This document shows positions 7,875 to 16,963 of a stretch of 64,000 nucleotides of DNA, piece after piece. The stretch is from Enterovibrio gelatinilyticus (GTDB lineage: Bacteria > Pseudomonadota > Gammaproteobacteria > Enterobacterales > Vibrionaceae). Position 1 is the stretch's first letter. The number at the start of each line of letters is the position of its first letter. The position numbers and the translations under genes are program-made. A model generated the notes under the pieces. That model did not search any database. It was not told the origin of the DNA and was given only the letters and a program-made list of their open reading frames with translations. The stretch covers positions 37,669 to 101,668 of the forward strand of contig NZ_JAJUBC010000021.1 of NCBI RefSeq assembly GCF_028683095.1. The letters run 5' to 3'.

Positions 7875-10169
7875 ATGAGCTCTCAACCATCGCTAAGAAG
7901 ACGCTATTTGAGCGACCCTGCGTTTAAGTTCTTCAAAAAAGTACTTCCACCGTTGTCGATTACAGAACGTGAAGCAATGGAAGCTGGCAGTGTTTGGTGG
8001 GACGGCGAATTGTTCGCTGGTAATCCAGACTGGGGTACCTTGCTGCACTACCCTAAACCTCGATTGTCGGACGACGAGCAGGCGTTCATTGATAACCAAT
8101 TGGAAACCTTGCTGGCGATGTTGAATGACTTTGAGGTCGTTCAAGAACGAAAAGATCTGCCTCCAGAAGTGTGGGAATACCTCAAACGAGAAAAATTCTT
8201 CTCGTTGATCATTCCGAAAGAGTTTGGTGGGCTGGCATTTTCGGCTTACGCGAACTCAACCATTGTTTCACGCATTGCGACACGTAGCCTAAGTGCAGCG
8301 GTAACCGTCATGGTGCCGAATTCTTTAGGTCCCGGAGAGCTTCTTACTCACTATGGTACTGAAGCGCAAAAAGATTATTGGCTGCCACGTTTAGCCAATG
8401 GGGATGATGTACCATGTTTTGCATTGACTGGCCCAGAAGCAGGCTCTGATGCTGGCTCTATCCCTGATAAGGGCGTGGTTTGCATGGGTAAGTTCAATGG
8501 CGAAGAGGTGCTGGGTATTCGCTTGTCGTGGAACAAGCGCTACATAACGCTAGCACCTGTTGCCACCGTATTGGGTTTGGCATTCAAGCTTGATGATCCT
8601 GATGGCCTCATTGGTGATACAGAGAATTTAGGGATTACGTGTGCGTTGATCCCAACAGATCATGAAGGCGTTGAAATCGGCGAGCGTCACAACCCGCTAG
8701 GTTTGTCATTCATGAACGGCCCGACACGTGGTGAAGATGTCTTCATCCCAATGGATTGGGTTATTGGTGGACAAGATTACGTGGGCAAAGGCTGGCGCAT
8801 GCTGGTGGAATGTCTGTCGGCAGGGCGTGGTATTTCATTGCCAGCGCTTGGTACAGCGGTGGGCCACTTAGCAGCACGCACGACTGGAGCCTACTCGTAC
8901 GTACGTAAACAATTTGGCATGCACATCGGTAAATTTGAAGGCGTTGCTGAAGCGTTAGGGCGTATCGGTGGTCACACCTACATGTTAGAAGCGGCACGAA
9001 CGCTAACTACCACCTCGCTCGACATGAAAGAGAAACCGGGTATTGTCACGGCGATTGCCAAATATCACATGACTGAACTGGCGCGTACCATCTTGAATGA
9101 CTCGATGGATATCCATGCGGGACGTGCAATTCAGCTGGGGCCATTGAACTACATTGGTCACCATTACTTCGGCATGCCTGTGGCTATAACGGTAGAAGGT
9201 GCAAATATCCTGACGCGAAACCTGATGATCTTTGGTCAGGGCGCGACACGATGCCACCCGTACGTGCTTCAGGAAATGGAAGCGGCAGCGAACACCGATG
9301 ATGCAAAAGGTGCGCAAGAGTTTGATGGTTTGCTCATGAAGCATATCGGCTTTGCATCGAAAAATGTCTTGATGGCGTTCACCAATGCCTTTACTCGTTC
9401 GCGCTTAAACCGTTCACCGGTGTCAGGCGAAACAGCAGATTACTACCGTCAACTGTCGCGCATGAGCCGAGCGTTAGCGGTAACCGCAGATGTCTCTATG
9501 CTGTCGCTCGGCGGCGAGTTAAAACGTCGTGAAATGTTGTCTGCTCGTTTGGGGGATGTGCTGAGTCATCTCTACTTGGCATCAGCAGTCTTGAAACGTT
9601 ATGAAGACGAAGGCCGCCAGCAAACAGATTTACCTTTCGTTCACTATTCGTTGCAGCACTGCTTACATCAATGTGCGATAGCCTTTGATGGTGCGTTCAA
9701 CAACTTCCCGCGTAAGGGCGTTGGTCGTACATTGAAAACGCTGTTATTCCCGATTGGCCTGCATTTTGATGCCCCTTCAGATGCTATCAGCAATCAAATT
9801 GCGGATTTGTTGATGACACCAGGCGCACATCGCGAGCGTTTAACGCACCTTTGTTATGTAGGAACAAAAGAAGACGACCCTGTCGCCATCATGGAACGCG
9901 CATTTGAAGCGATGGTGGCTATTAAGCCACTAGAGAAGAAAATGGCCGTGGCTGCTAAGCAAGGGCAAATTCCTGCGAAGGGCATATTGGGCGACAGGCT
10001 TGAAAAAGCCCTAGAACTGAATGTATTGACACAAGAGGAAGTCGACAAAATCAAGCAAGCTGACGCATTGCGTTCGAAAGCGATTCAGGTTGATAACTTC
10101 GAACCATCTTGGTTTGTTGATACAAGTAAGCAACCTGCGAAAAGTGGCAAGAAAGGAAAAGCCGCGTAA
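7875..10169 (+). CDS. fadE: acyl-CoA dehydrogenase FadE
   Basis: Catalyses the first step of fatty acid beta-oxidation, acyl-CoA to trans-2-enoyl-CoA, with FAD. At 764 aa it is a long FadE-type enzyme. Landmarks shared with E. coli FadE include VPNSLGPGELL, CFALTGPEAGSDAG, WNKRYITLAPVATVLGLAFK and TVEGANILTRNLMIFGQGA. The C-terminal extension typical of FadE is present. The E. coli protein has about 50 extra N-terminal residues with hydrophobic segments; here translation begins directly at the SLRRRYLSDPAFKFFKKVLPP region, so no membrane anchor is encoded. AAAGGA precedes the ATG. Likely cotranscribed with the PsrA-like repressor. Confidence 0.95.
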   Translation: MSSQPSLRRRYLSDPAFKFFKKVLPPLSITEREAMEAGSVWWDGELFAGNPDWGTLLHYPKPRLSDDEQAFIDNQLETLLAMLNDFEVVQERKDLPPEVWEYLKREKFFSLIIPKEFGGLAFSAYANSTIVSRIATRSLSAAVTVMVPNSLGPGELLTHYGTEAQKDYWLPRLANGDDVPCFALTGPEAGSDAGSIPDKGVVCMGKFNGEEVLGIRLSWNKRYITLAPVATVLGLAFKLDDPDGLIGDTENLGITCALIPTDHEGVEIGERHNPLGLSFMNGPTRGEDVFIPMDWVIGGQDYVGKGWRMLVECLSAGRGISLPALGTAVGHLAARTTGAYSYVRKQFGMHIGKFEGVAEALGRIGGHTYMLEAARTLTTTSLDMKEKPGIVTAIAKYHMTELARTILNDSMDIHAGRAIQLGPLNYIGHHYFGMPVAITVEGANILTRNLMIFGQGATRCHPYVLQEMEAAANTDDAKGAQEFDGLLMKHIGFASKNVLMAFTNAFTRSRLNRSPVSGETADYYRQLSRMSRALAVTADVSMLSLGGELKRREMLSARLGDVLSHLYLASAVLKRYEDEGRQQTDLPFVHYSLQHCLHQCAIAFDGAFNNFPRKGVGRTLKTLLFPIGLHFDAPSDAISNQIADLLMTPGAHRERLTHLCYVGTKEDDPVAIMERAFEAMVAIKPLEKKMAVAAKQGQIPAKGILGDRLEKALELNVLTQEEVDKIKQADALRSKAIQVDNFEPSWFVDTSKQPAKSGKKGKAA

Positions 10170-10194
10170 CTCGTAGCGAGATCTTATCGACAAA

Positions 10195-10219
10195 AACGCC
10201 GCAATTGCGGCGTTTTTTT
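10195..10219 (+). terminator. terminator of fadE
   Basis: AACGCCGC-AATT-GCGGCGTT followed by T7, a classical rho-independent terminator. Confidence 0.85.
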
Positions 10220-10328
10220 ACGTTAACACCTCCAACCACTGACTGAAACGCGCCTTTTGCGACAAAAACGAGTGCGAAAACAAGATGAAGTATTTATCCT
10301 AAGCCCAACTTTGAAAGGAACATTAAAT

Positions 10329-11531
10329 ATGATCATCAAACCGAAAATTCGCGGATTTATCTGTACGACCACTCATCCAGTAGGATGTGAGGCCAACGTA
10401 AAAGAGCAAATCGAATACACCAAGGCTCAAGGTCCAATTGCAAATGCACCAAAACGTGTGCTCGTAGTCGGTTCATCTAGTGGCTATGGCCTGTCATCGC
10501 GCATTGCAGCAGCGTTTGGCGGTGGTGCAGCGACCATCGGTGTGTTTTTCGAAAAACCGGGCACAGAGAGAAAGCCAGGTACTGCAGGTTGGTACAACAC
10601 TGCTGCATTCGACAAACTAGCGAAAGAAGAAGGCCTCTATTCTAAGAGCTTGAATGGCGACGCGTTCTCTGACGAAGCGAAAAAGAAAACCATCGCACTG
10701 ATCAAAGAAGAGCTCGGTCAGATCGATATGGTGGTTTACTCACTGGCATCACCAGTACGTAAGTTGCCAAAAACGGGCGAAGTGGTGCGTTCATCGCTGA
10801 AGCCAATTGGTGAGGTGTATACCTCAACAGCGGTTGACACCAACAAAGATGAAATCATCTCTGCAAGTGTTGACCCTGCTACTGATGAAGAAATCAAAGA
10901 CACCATCACCGTTATGGGTGGAGAAGATTGGGAACTTTGGATTCAAGCCCTTTCTGATGCCGGCGTATTGGCTGATGGTTGTAAAACTGTCGCATACAGC
11001 TACATCGGTACCGAGCTGACTTGGCCAATCTACTGGGATGGCGCTTTGGGCCGTGCCAAGATGGATCTAGATCGTGCTGCATCAGCATTAAACGACAAGC
11101 TTTCTGCTACAGGTGGAACGGCTAACGTTGCAGTACTAAAGAGTGTTGTGACACAAGCGTCTTCTGCGATTCCAGTGATGCCTCTATACATCGCCATGGT
11201 ATTCAAGAAAATGCGTGAAGAAGGCGTGCACGAAGGCTGTATGGAACAGATTTACCGCATGTTCAGCCAGCGCCTATACAAAGCCGATGGCTCGGTTGCA
11301 GAAGTGGACGACAAAAATCGTCTACGTTTGGACGATTGGGAACTGCGTGACGACATTCAACAGTACTGTCGTGAGCTATGGCCTCAAATCACCACAGATA
11401 ACCTGAAAGAGCTGACTGACTACGTTGAGTACAAAGAAGAGTTCTTGAAGCTGTTTGGTTTCGGTATTGACGGTGTTGATTACGACGCAGACGTTAACAC
11501 TGAGATTGATTTTGACGTTCAAGCCATCTAA
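10329..11531 (+). CDS. fabV: enoyl-[acyl-carrier-protein] reductase FabV
   Basis: Catalyses the last step of each fatty acid elongation cycle with NADH. This is the FabV type, first described in Vibrio cholerae and insensitive to low triclosan levels. At 400 aa it has the usual length. The N-terminal [20 protein letters not shown], the cofactor motif [15 protein letters not shown] and the active-site Y-x8-K ([10 protein letters not shown], about Tyr235 and Lys244) are all visible. The frame is open upstream to 10257, but AAGGAA lies 8 bases before the ATG at 10329, which therefore is the start. It sits between two strong terminators, so it is a single-gene unit. Confidence 0.96.
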   Translation: MIIKPKIRGFICTTTHPVGCEANVKEQIEYTKAQGPIANAPKRVLVVGSSSGYGLSSRIAAAFGGGAATIGVFFEKPGTERKPGTAGWYNTAAFDKLAKEEGLYSKSLNGDAFSDEAKKKTIALIKEELGQIDMVVYSLASPVRKLPKTGEVVRSSLKPIGEVYTSTAVDTNKDEIISASVDPATDEEIKDTITVMGGEDWELWIQALSDAGVLADGCKTVAYSYIGTELTWPIYWDGALGRAKMDLDRAASALNDKLSATGGTANVAVLKSVVTQASSAIPVMPLYIAMVFKKMREEGVHEGCMEQIYRMFSQRLYKADGSVAEVDDKNRLRLDDWELRDDIQQYCRELWPQITTDNLKELTDYVEYKEEFLKLFGFGIDGVDYDADVNTEIDFDVQAI

Positions 11532-11563
11532 CAGTAACGGATAAACCGTTAGCTTGTTATTGA

Positions 11564-11592
11564 AAAGCCAGCAAAACCTTGCTGGCTTTTTT
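11564..11592 (+). terminator. terminator of fabV
   Basis: AAAGCCAGC/GCTGGCTTT with an 8-base loop and T6. Confidence 0.85.
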
Positions 11593-11736
11593 GTATCTCG
11601 AATACAGAGAGCGTGTTCTATAAGGGCTGTGAGAAAAATTTCCAGAGCTTTTTGCTAAAAATTTGATCAATGTGGCTGATATTTATCATATTTGCTCAAT
11701 AAGAAAGCAAACGAACTAAAACCCTTAAATTAATGC

Positions 11737-11771
11737 GTGACAGCCTCATAAAGTTAGGTAGAATGCGGCAC
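11737..11771 (+). promoter_or_regulatory. promoter of the tRNA operon
   Basis: GTGACA (11737-11742), 16-bp spacer, TAGAAT (11759-11764), then a G+C-rich discriminator GCGGCAC. Such discriminators are typical of stable-RNA promoters under stringent control. A second promoter with the same -10 and spacing precedes the other tRNA-Cys at the right end of the window. Confidence 0.65.
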
Positions 11772-11831
11772 ATACCAACGAGGAAGGCAACTTCCCCAGT
11801 GAGTATGAACCCCTAGGGGTTGGGAAACAAA

Positions 11832-11905
11832 GGCGCGTTGGCAGAGTGGCTATGCAGCGGATTGCAAATCCGTGTACCTCGGTTCGACTCCGGGACGCGC
11901 CTCCA
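11832..11905 (+). tRNA. tRNA-Cys (GCA)
   Basis: Complete 74-nt cloverleaf with acceptor stem GGCGCGT/ACGCGCC, anticodon loop GATTGCAAATC (anticodon GCA), T-loop GGTTCGACTCC and encoded CCA. First gene of a five-tRNA operon. Identical in sequence to the copy at 63925-63998. Confidence 0.95.
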
Positions 11906-11908
11906 TTT

Positions 11909-11984
11909 GCGACACTAGCTCAGCTGGTAGAGCGCAACCTTGCCAAGGTTGAGGTCACGAGTTCGAACCTCGTGTGTCGCTCCA
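11909..11984 (+). tRNA. tRNA-Gly (GCC)
   Basis: 76-nt tRNA with acceptor GCGACAC/GTGTCGC, anticodon arm ACCTTGCCAAGGT (anticodon GCC), T-arm CGAGTTCGAACCTCG and encoded CCA. Only 3 bp behind tRNA-Cys. A second, identical tRNA-Gly follows in the same operon. Confidence 0.95.
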
Positions 11985-12063
11985 AATTTTGTCTTCTGAT
12001 ACGTCGGGAGATAAAGCTCTGAAGAAGAGTAAGTTTACGCCGTACTTTGAACGGTTAATCGGA

Positions 12064-12140
<77 letters not shown>

Positions 12141-12173
12141 CATTTTATTAATCGTTGAAAAACGATTAATACT

Positions 12174-12249
12174 GCGACACTAGCTCAGCTGGTAGAGCGC
12201 AACCTTGCCAAGGTTGAGGTCACGAGTTCGAACCTCGTGTGTCGCTCCA
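12174..12249 (+). tRNA. tRNA-Gly (GCC), second copy
   Basis: Identical 76 nt to the first tRNA-Gly of the operon; anticodon GCC, CCA encoded. The first bases after it (AAATTTT) also match those after the first copy, suggesting a tandem duplication. Confidence 0.95.
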
Positions 12250-12332
12250 AATTTTGACTTTCGATTCATCGGAAGTAAGTATGTAGAAATACATACGACG
12301 ATGGTGCCTATCATCGCAATCAAGAATTGCGT

Positions 12333-12419
12333 GCCCTGGTGGTGGAATTGGTAGACACAAGGGATTTAAAATCCCTCGACGTTCGCGTTGTGCCGGTTCA
12401 AGTCCGGCCCGGGGCACCA
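12333..12419 (+). tRNA. tRNA-Leu (TAA)
   Basis: 87-nt class II tRNA with a long variable arm. Acceptor GCCCTGG/CCGGGGC, anticodon arm GGGATTTAAAATCCC (anticodon TAA), T-arm CCGGTTCAAGTCCGG and encoded CCA. Last gene of the operon. Confidence 0.93.
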
Positions 12420-12427
12420 TCTTTAAG

Positions 12428-12456
12428 AAAGCTCACCGAAAGGTGGGCTTTTTTTT
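12428..12456 (+). terminator. terminator of the tRNA operon
   Basis: AAAGCTCACC-GAAA-GGTGGGCTTT with a GAAA tetraloop and a T8 run. Confidence 0.85.
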
Positions 12457-12539
12457 CGTCTGTATATTTTGTTCTAAGCCTCTAAGCCCTTTTAAGTGCA
12501 GCCGCCGGACGAAGTAAGAAATATGGCTGTTATGTCTAT

Positions 12540-12818
12540 TTACAAATCTATCCCCGCATCTACATCTTTAAAGACTTTACCTAGTCCTCGAATGAATAAT
12601 GATACAGATCTAAATGGAAGATTAACTATCACTTCTAATACGTCATACCATGAAGTCTCATTGTCATGTTTTGGGGGCCACAAATAATGCGAGCAGACAA
12701 ATCCAGCAGCACTTACAAAAAACAGCAACCAATCAAAACTGTAAACAATCAGGTCAACAATGAAGTATGCGCTTATTATGAATATCGAAACTGATAGAAA
12801 AACCCGAAAATTATTCAT
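12540..12818 (-). CDS. small predicted membrane protein, unknown
   Basis: Protein of about 92 aa that I do not recognise. It has two hydrophobic segments (FLSVSIFIISAYFIVDLIVY and WLLFFVSAAGFVCSHYLW) separated by a few residues, then a polar C-terminal half. The ATG at 12818 (MNNFRVFL) is taken as the start; a TTG 48 bases upstream is also in frame. The ribosome-binding site is weak in both cases. It sits alone between the tRNA operon and the hexosaminidase gene, and points against both. Confidence 0.45.
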   Translation of the reverse strand: MNNFRVFLSVSIFIISAYFIVDLIVYSFDWLLFFVSAAGFVCSHYLWPPKHDNETSWYDVLEVIVNLPFRSVSLFIRGLGKVFKDVDAGIDL

Positions 12819-13247
12819 AATCCCTAGTCCACGCAATGTCACGATAATGGGCACTTCCTTGCCCAAGAGAACCAGCTTAATCGATTATAGAGTAGGGTGC
12901 AAAGCAGTTAGGAAGGAATGGAAAATTGATTGATTACTCAGTGACAAGAGCTTTGGCTCGGGTCAAACCCGCATTGTTTTCTGAGTGGTATTTGTATCCA
13001 ACATCTTGCTTTATGCGCAAACAACGTACCTCTAATTCTCTAAACATCTAGGCCGCTGAGTTACGGCAAAATACATTCGTAAAAGCTATATTTAACCGCG
13101 AAAATAACCCTTGAGTTGGTAGTGGAAACGGTGCGTTAACATATTGAATTAAATGATTATTCTTGCACTCAATCGCATAACTGTGAGCCCTTCTAAAATT
13201 ATTAAACGCCATGTCGAAAAATAGCTGCTAAAAATCACGTTAATCTA

Positions 13248-13275
13248 TTGATAGCCTTGTTGGTTGTTCTATTAA
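13248..13275 (+). promoter_or_regulatory. candidate promoter of the GH20 gene
   Basis: TTGATA, 16-bp spacer, TATTAA, about 80 bp before the start codon. The remainder of the gene-free stretch 12819-13354 is A+T-rich and shows nothing else I can name. Confidence 0.35.
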
Positions 13276-13354
13276 TTTATAGCTTGAATTTAATCGCAAA
13301 GCACTTAGCTAAAAATGCTATTCGCCAATAAATAATGTGTATTGAAGGAAAACT

Positions 13355-15775
13355 ATGAAGAAGTCCGCTGTCAGTTTATTGATCTCTGCCGCTCTGTTGT
13401 CCCCTGTAACTCTTGCTGATGCGCCAAACACTGATCTTCAATTAATGCCTTACCCAAGCTCGGTCTCTCTCCAAGAAGGCAACACCGAGATTAACCAAGA
13501 TTTTTCTTTGTTCATTTCAGGTTATAGCTCCGAGCGTGTTGAAAAGCTGAGTCAACGCATTATTGATCGTGTGCAAAAACAAACAGGTTTGCTACTCAAC
13601 AATCCGATTGCAGACAAACAATCAGATGCAACCCTAGTGATTGATATAAAAGCGGCATCAACGTCTTTGGTACAGACTATTGATACCGATGAGTCTTACA
13701 AAATCACTAGCAAAAATGGACAGATCACGCTTTCCTCGGCGTATCCAGACGGCGCAATTGATGGCGCAGAAACCTTCTTGCAATTGATAACGACCGATGC
13801 AAACTCAACCTACGTACCGAACGTAATAATCGACGATGAGCCACGCTTCAAACACCGTGGCTTGTTGATCGACTCATCGCGACATTTTGTTGAGCTTGAA
13901 ACCATCAAGCGTCAAATAGACGGCATGGCATCGGCGAAGTTGAACGTACTCCACTGGCACCTTACGGATGACCAAGGCTGGCGCATCGAATCAAAAGCCT
14001 ATCCATTGCTTCAAGAAACATCGCTTGGTGGGCAGTTCTATACACAGGAAGAACTTAAAGACGTGGTAGCGTATGCACGCGATCGCGGTATTCGAGTTAT
14101 CCCTGAAATCAACCTGCCATCGCACGCCAGCCAAATTGTAAAGGCGTACCCTAACCTCGGTTCAGGTGATGCATCAACTTATGAGGGCACTGCGGAGTGG
14201 GGTGTGTTCCCACCGCTACTCGACCCAACTAATCCAGATGTATTTACCTTTGTTGATGCAATTGTGTCAGAGATGGCAGCCATTTTCCCTGACAAATCCC
14301 TGCACATTGGGGGTGATGAACCCTTGTATGGTGAATGGGAGAAGAACGCAAAAATTCAAGCGTACATGAAGGAACAAGGCATCAAAGACCCTCGAGCCTT
14401 ACAAGCTTACTTCAATGCCAAAGTTCAAGAAATCCTAGCAAAATACGACAAAGACATGAGCGGTTGGGATGAAATATTCCACCCTGATTTGCCAAAGACA
14501 ATCACAATCCAATCCTGGCGTGGGCATGAATCTCTCGCGGATGCTGCAAAAGAAGGCTACACAGGCATTCTTTCCACGGGTTACTACATTGACCAACCTC
14601 AGCCAACGAGCTACCACTACCGTAACGACCCAATGCCGTCAGGATTGACCGTTGATGACGCTCTGCACAGCGGCGAGACGTTCGAAACCTACACGTGGAG
14701 CAAACCACGTGGTAAAGGATCTGACCGAACCGGAACCCTGACCATTATCACTGACAAAAACGGTCAAGCGCGTGCATTCACTGATTACGCAGGCAAACCT
14801 CGTGCTGAAGTGGTTGTCACGGAATACGAAGCAGGCAAACGTTTCGTCGGTCATTTCGACAACTTCATGTCTTACACCAATTTCGTGTTAGACATGGAGA
14901 ACGGAAAGATTGAGGGTGACACCTCATATCAAGTTATTGGTAACGTTCGTTGGCCAACCTTTGGCGATAAGACTGCGGGTACCGATATGGCAGGAACCGT
15001 TATTCCAGACAACATCAAACCCTTCGCACTTCCTAAGAACCTAGAAACGCAAATTTTGGGTGGTGAGATGACACTTTGGGCCGAAAACGTAACTGACGAA
15101 ACACTGTCAGTACGTTTGTACCCACGTGCCTACGCGATTGCAGAACGCCTATGGTCACCAAAAGAGCTCACAGACGAAGATTCTATGTACGAACGCATGC
15201 AATCTGTATCTGCGTGGGCTACGGTCTCTGTTGGCTTAGATCATGAAACCACGCCATATACTATGCGAGTTCGATTGGCGGGTACCACCGATGTAACCGC
15301 GCTAAACACCTTGGCCACGTATATTGAACCCGCTCAGTATTACGCGCGTAACTGGATCAAATTCAACAATGGTGTTTATCATCAATTCGAACGTTTGAAT
15401 CGCTATGTTGATACCTTACCAGTCGAGTCTTACCGTATACGCGACATGGAAAAACTGGCTCTGTCTAACGAAGAAAAAGACATCCTCACACTCCAAGGTG
15501 ACTTTTATAACATTATCGCCAATCACAATGCGGTGGTTAGCCTAATGGCAAACAATCACGCCATGAAGGATTCTATCCCGGTTGCTGAACACGCATTCGC
15601 GATGGCGAAATTAGGAAACCTATTGATTTCAAAAAAACTCAGCAATGAAACCCTAAGTCGCGCGGAGTTCACGAAATACGCGAAGCAGATTTCTGACTCT
15701 GCACAACCGCAAGATGAAATCATCGTTGCCTTGGTGAGACCGGTAGAAGTGCTTCTTCAATCGTTGAAAAAATAA
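13355..15775 (+). CDS. secreted beta-N-acetylhexosaminidase (GH20)
   Basis: Exo-acting enzyme that removes N-acetylglucosamine from chitin oligosaccharides; 806 aa. A Sec signal peptide (KKSAVSLLISAALLSPVTLA, cleavage near residue 22) is followed by a GH20 N-terminal domain (about 28-160) and the catalytic barrel from about 165. The catalytic Asp-Glu pair lies in HIGGDEP (about 320-321), and HRGLLIDSSRHF and LHWHLTDDQGWRIE are typical barrel strands. Between about residues 430 and 565 lies an insertion of unusual sequence before the barrel resumes with GGEMTLWAE. AAGGAA precedes the ATG. It works in the same pathway as the GH19 chitinase about 13 kb away. Confidence 0.93.
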   Translation: MKKSAVSLLISAALLSPVTLADAPNTDLQLMPYPSSVSLQEGNTEINQDFSLFISGYSSERVEKLSQRIIDRVQKQTGLLLNNPIADKQSDATLVIDIKAASTSLVQTIDTDESYKITSKNGQITLSSAYPDGAIDGAETFLQLITTDANSTYVPNVIIDDEPRFKHRGLLIDSSRHFVELETIKRQIDGMASAKLNVLHWHLTDDQGWRIESKAYPLLQETSLGGQFYTQEELKDVVAYARDRGIRVIPEINLPSHASQIVKAYPNLGSGDASTYEGTAEWGVFPPLLDPTNPDVFTFVDAIVSEMAAIFPDKSLHIGGDEPLYGEWEKNAKIQAYMKEQGIKDPRALQAYFNAKVQEILAKYDKDMSGWDEIFHPDLPKTITIQSWRGHESLADAAKEGYTGILSTGYYIDQPQPTSYHYRNDPMPSGLTVDDALHSGETFETYTWSKPRGKGSDRTGTLTIITDKNGQARAFTDYAGKPRAEVVVTEYEAGKRFVGHFDNFMSYTNFVLDMENGKIEGDTSYQVIGNVRWPTFGDKTAGTDMAGTVIPDNIKPFALPKNLETQILGGEMTLWAENVTDETLSVRLYPRAYAIAERLWSPKELTDEDSMYERMQSVSAWATVSVGLDHETTPYTMRVRLAGTTDVTALNTLATYIEPAQYYARNWIKFNNGVYHQFERLNRYVDTLPVESYRIRDMEKLALSNEEKDILTLQGDFYNIIANHNAVVSLMANNHAMKDSIPVAEHAFAMAKLGNLLISKKLSNETLSRAEFTKYAKQISDSAQPQDEIIVALVRPVEVLLQSLKK

Positions 15776-15807
15776 CAGTTCCAATACGCCCGTAGATTTC
15801 AAATACC

Positions 15808-15835
15808 AAAGCCTAGGGGATTCCTAGGCTTTTCT
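15808..15835 (+). terminator. terminator of the GH20 gene
   Basis: AAAGCCTAGG-GGATT-CCTAGGCTTT followed by TCTGTCTT; perfect 10-bp stem. Confidence 0.75.
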
Positions 15836-16077
15836 GTCTTGTTGTTTTTTTGAAAGGGTAATTTTAGTCGCCTTAATAAAAGCGCAGTGATGACAATGCT
15901 TTGAATACATGAAATGGCGAATCATCTTGGGTGTAGGTTCCTCTGCTTGACTATGAAAGCAGAAATCTAATATGCAGGTCGCAACTTAACCAAAAGTAAC
16001 CTTTTGGCACTGGATTAACTGTTAGGGAAACCAATAGTCTACTCAATGCACAAATTTACGCTGATTAAGGTTTTAAG

Positions 16078-16947
16078 TTGGACTATTTTTGCTTTGAAAA
16101 AATCAATAACTTGCCGGCACCCATGCACTTGGATTTTGACAATGAGGGAGTTGCACAACAAATTGGTAAAAACTTAGTTCGATATCGGCGTACTACAGGT
16201 GCGAAACAGCAATCAATGGCAGATGCCTTTGGTGTGTCAATTGCACAATACCGAAAGTATGAGAAAGGTGTTGATGTTGCAAAAATGCATTCAGTAGCGA
16301 GATGGTCAATTGTGACAGGTTCTCCGAACAATTTACTGTTGTGTGGTACTGAATATTCACCGTATCTAAATATATCCTCATCGTGTTGGGAAATGGCTCC
16401 GTTTTATTGCACGGTTTCTCATGCTAGCGATGCCACCTTCAATTCGCTGTGTCTGCTCAGTCAAGAGATCACGAAGAGCACGATCACACCCATTGTGAGT
16501 TCGGGATTAGTCCCCGATTTAAGTGATGTACTCCTTGATATTGAACTTAACTACTACGTTAAAGTGGCAAAAAACATGATGTTAATTCGTGACCACTTGG
16601 GGCTGTCTCAAGAGAGACTGGCTGAGTTTCTCGGTATATCTGATAAGACGTATCGACAGTATGAAAAACCGTGCAATCATCCTCGAATACCATTCACCTT
16701 TTTTGCCCGTTCTCATGCCGCCTTACAATTGGATAATCGTTGGTCTGAAACTGGTACATCAGATTTTTCTATATTCAATCGCCGTAGAAACAATCGACTC
16801 TCAATGTTATCTCCGATTATACGTGGGGCTAACGAAGCTCAGAAAGCATCGCTATCTCAGATGTTCAATGCTGTATCTCAAGAGTTGATTGAGATACAGC
16901 TTGAAAAAGAGTTAGCAAACTATCAGTCCATGGGGACTTCTTTATAG
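16078..16947 (+). CDS. regulator with two XRE-type HTH domains
   Basis: Predicted DNA-binding protein of 289 aa with two Cro/C1-type helix-turn-helix domains. The first (about 27-66) contains TGAKQQSMADAFGVSIAQYR and YEKG; the second (about 165-205) contains LGLSQERLAEFLGISDKTYR and YEKP. The two halves look like an old internal duplication with about 100 residues between them. The likely start is TTG at 16078 with AAGG 9 bases before it; an ATG at 16123 is possible. It converges on the MATE gene with 16 bp between their ends, and is the natural candidate to regulate that cassette, although this is inferred from position only. Confidence 0.6.
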   Translation: MDYFCFEKINNLPAPMHLDFDNEGVAQQIGKNLVRYRRTTGAKQQSMADAFGVSIAQYRKYEKGVDVAKMHSVARWSIVTGSPNNLLLCGTEYSPYLNISSSCWEMAPFYCTVSHASDATFNSLCLLSQEITKSTITPIVSSGLVPDLSDVLLDIELNYYVKVAKNMMLIRDHLGLSQERLAEFLGISDKTYRQYEKPCNHPRIPFTFFARSHAALQLDNRWSETGTSDFSIFNRRRNNRLSMLSPIIRGANEAQKASLSQMFNAVSQELIEIQLEKELANYQSMGTSL

Positions 16948-16963
16948 CCTGAACAATGACAGG

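Noticed and set aside
12174..12249. Open frames running through the tRNA operon
   Set aside because: They are antisense to tRNAs, and the shared product endings only reflect the identical tRNA-Gly sequences.
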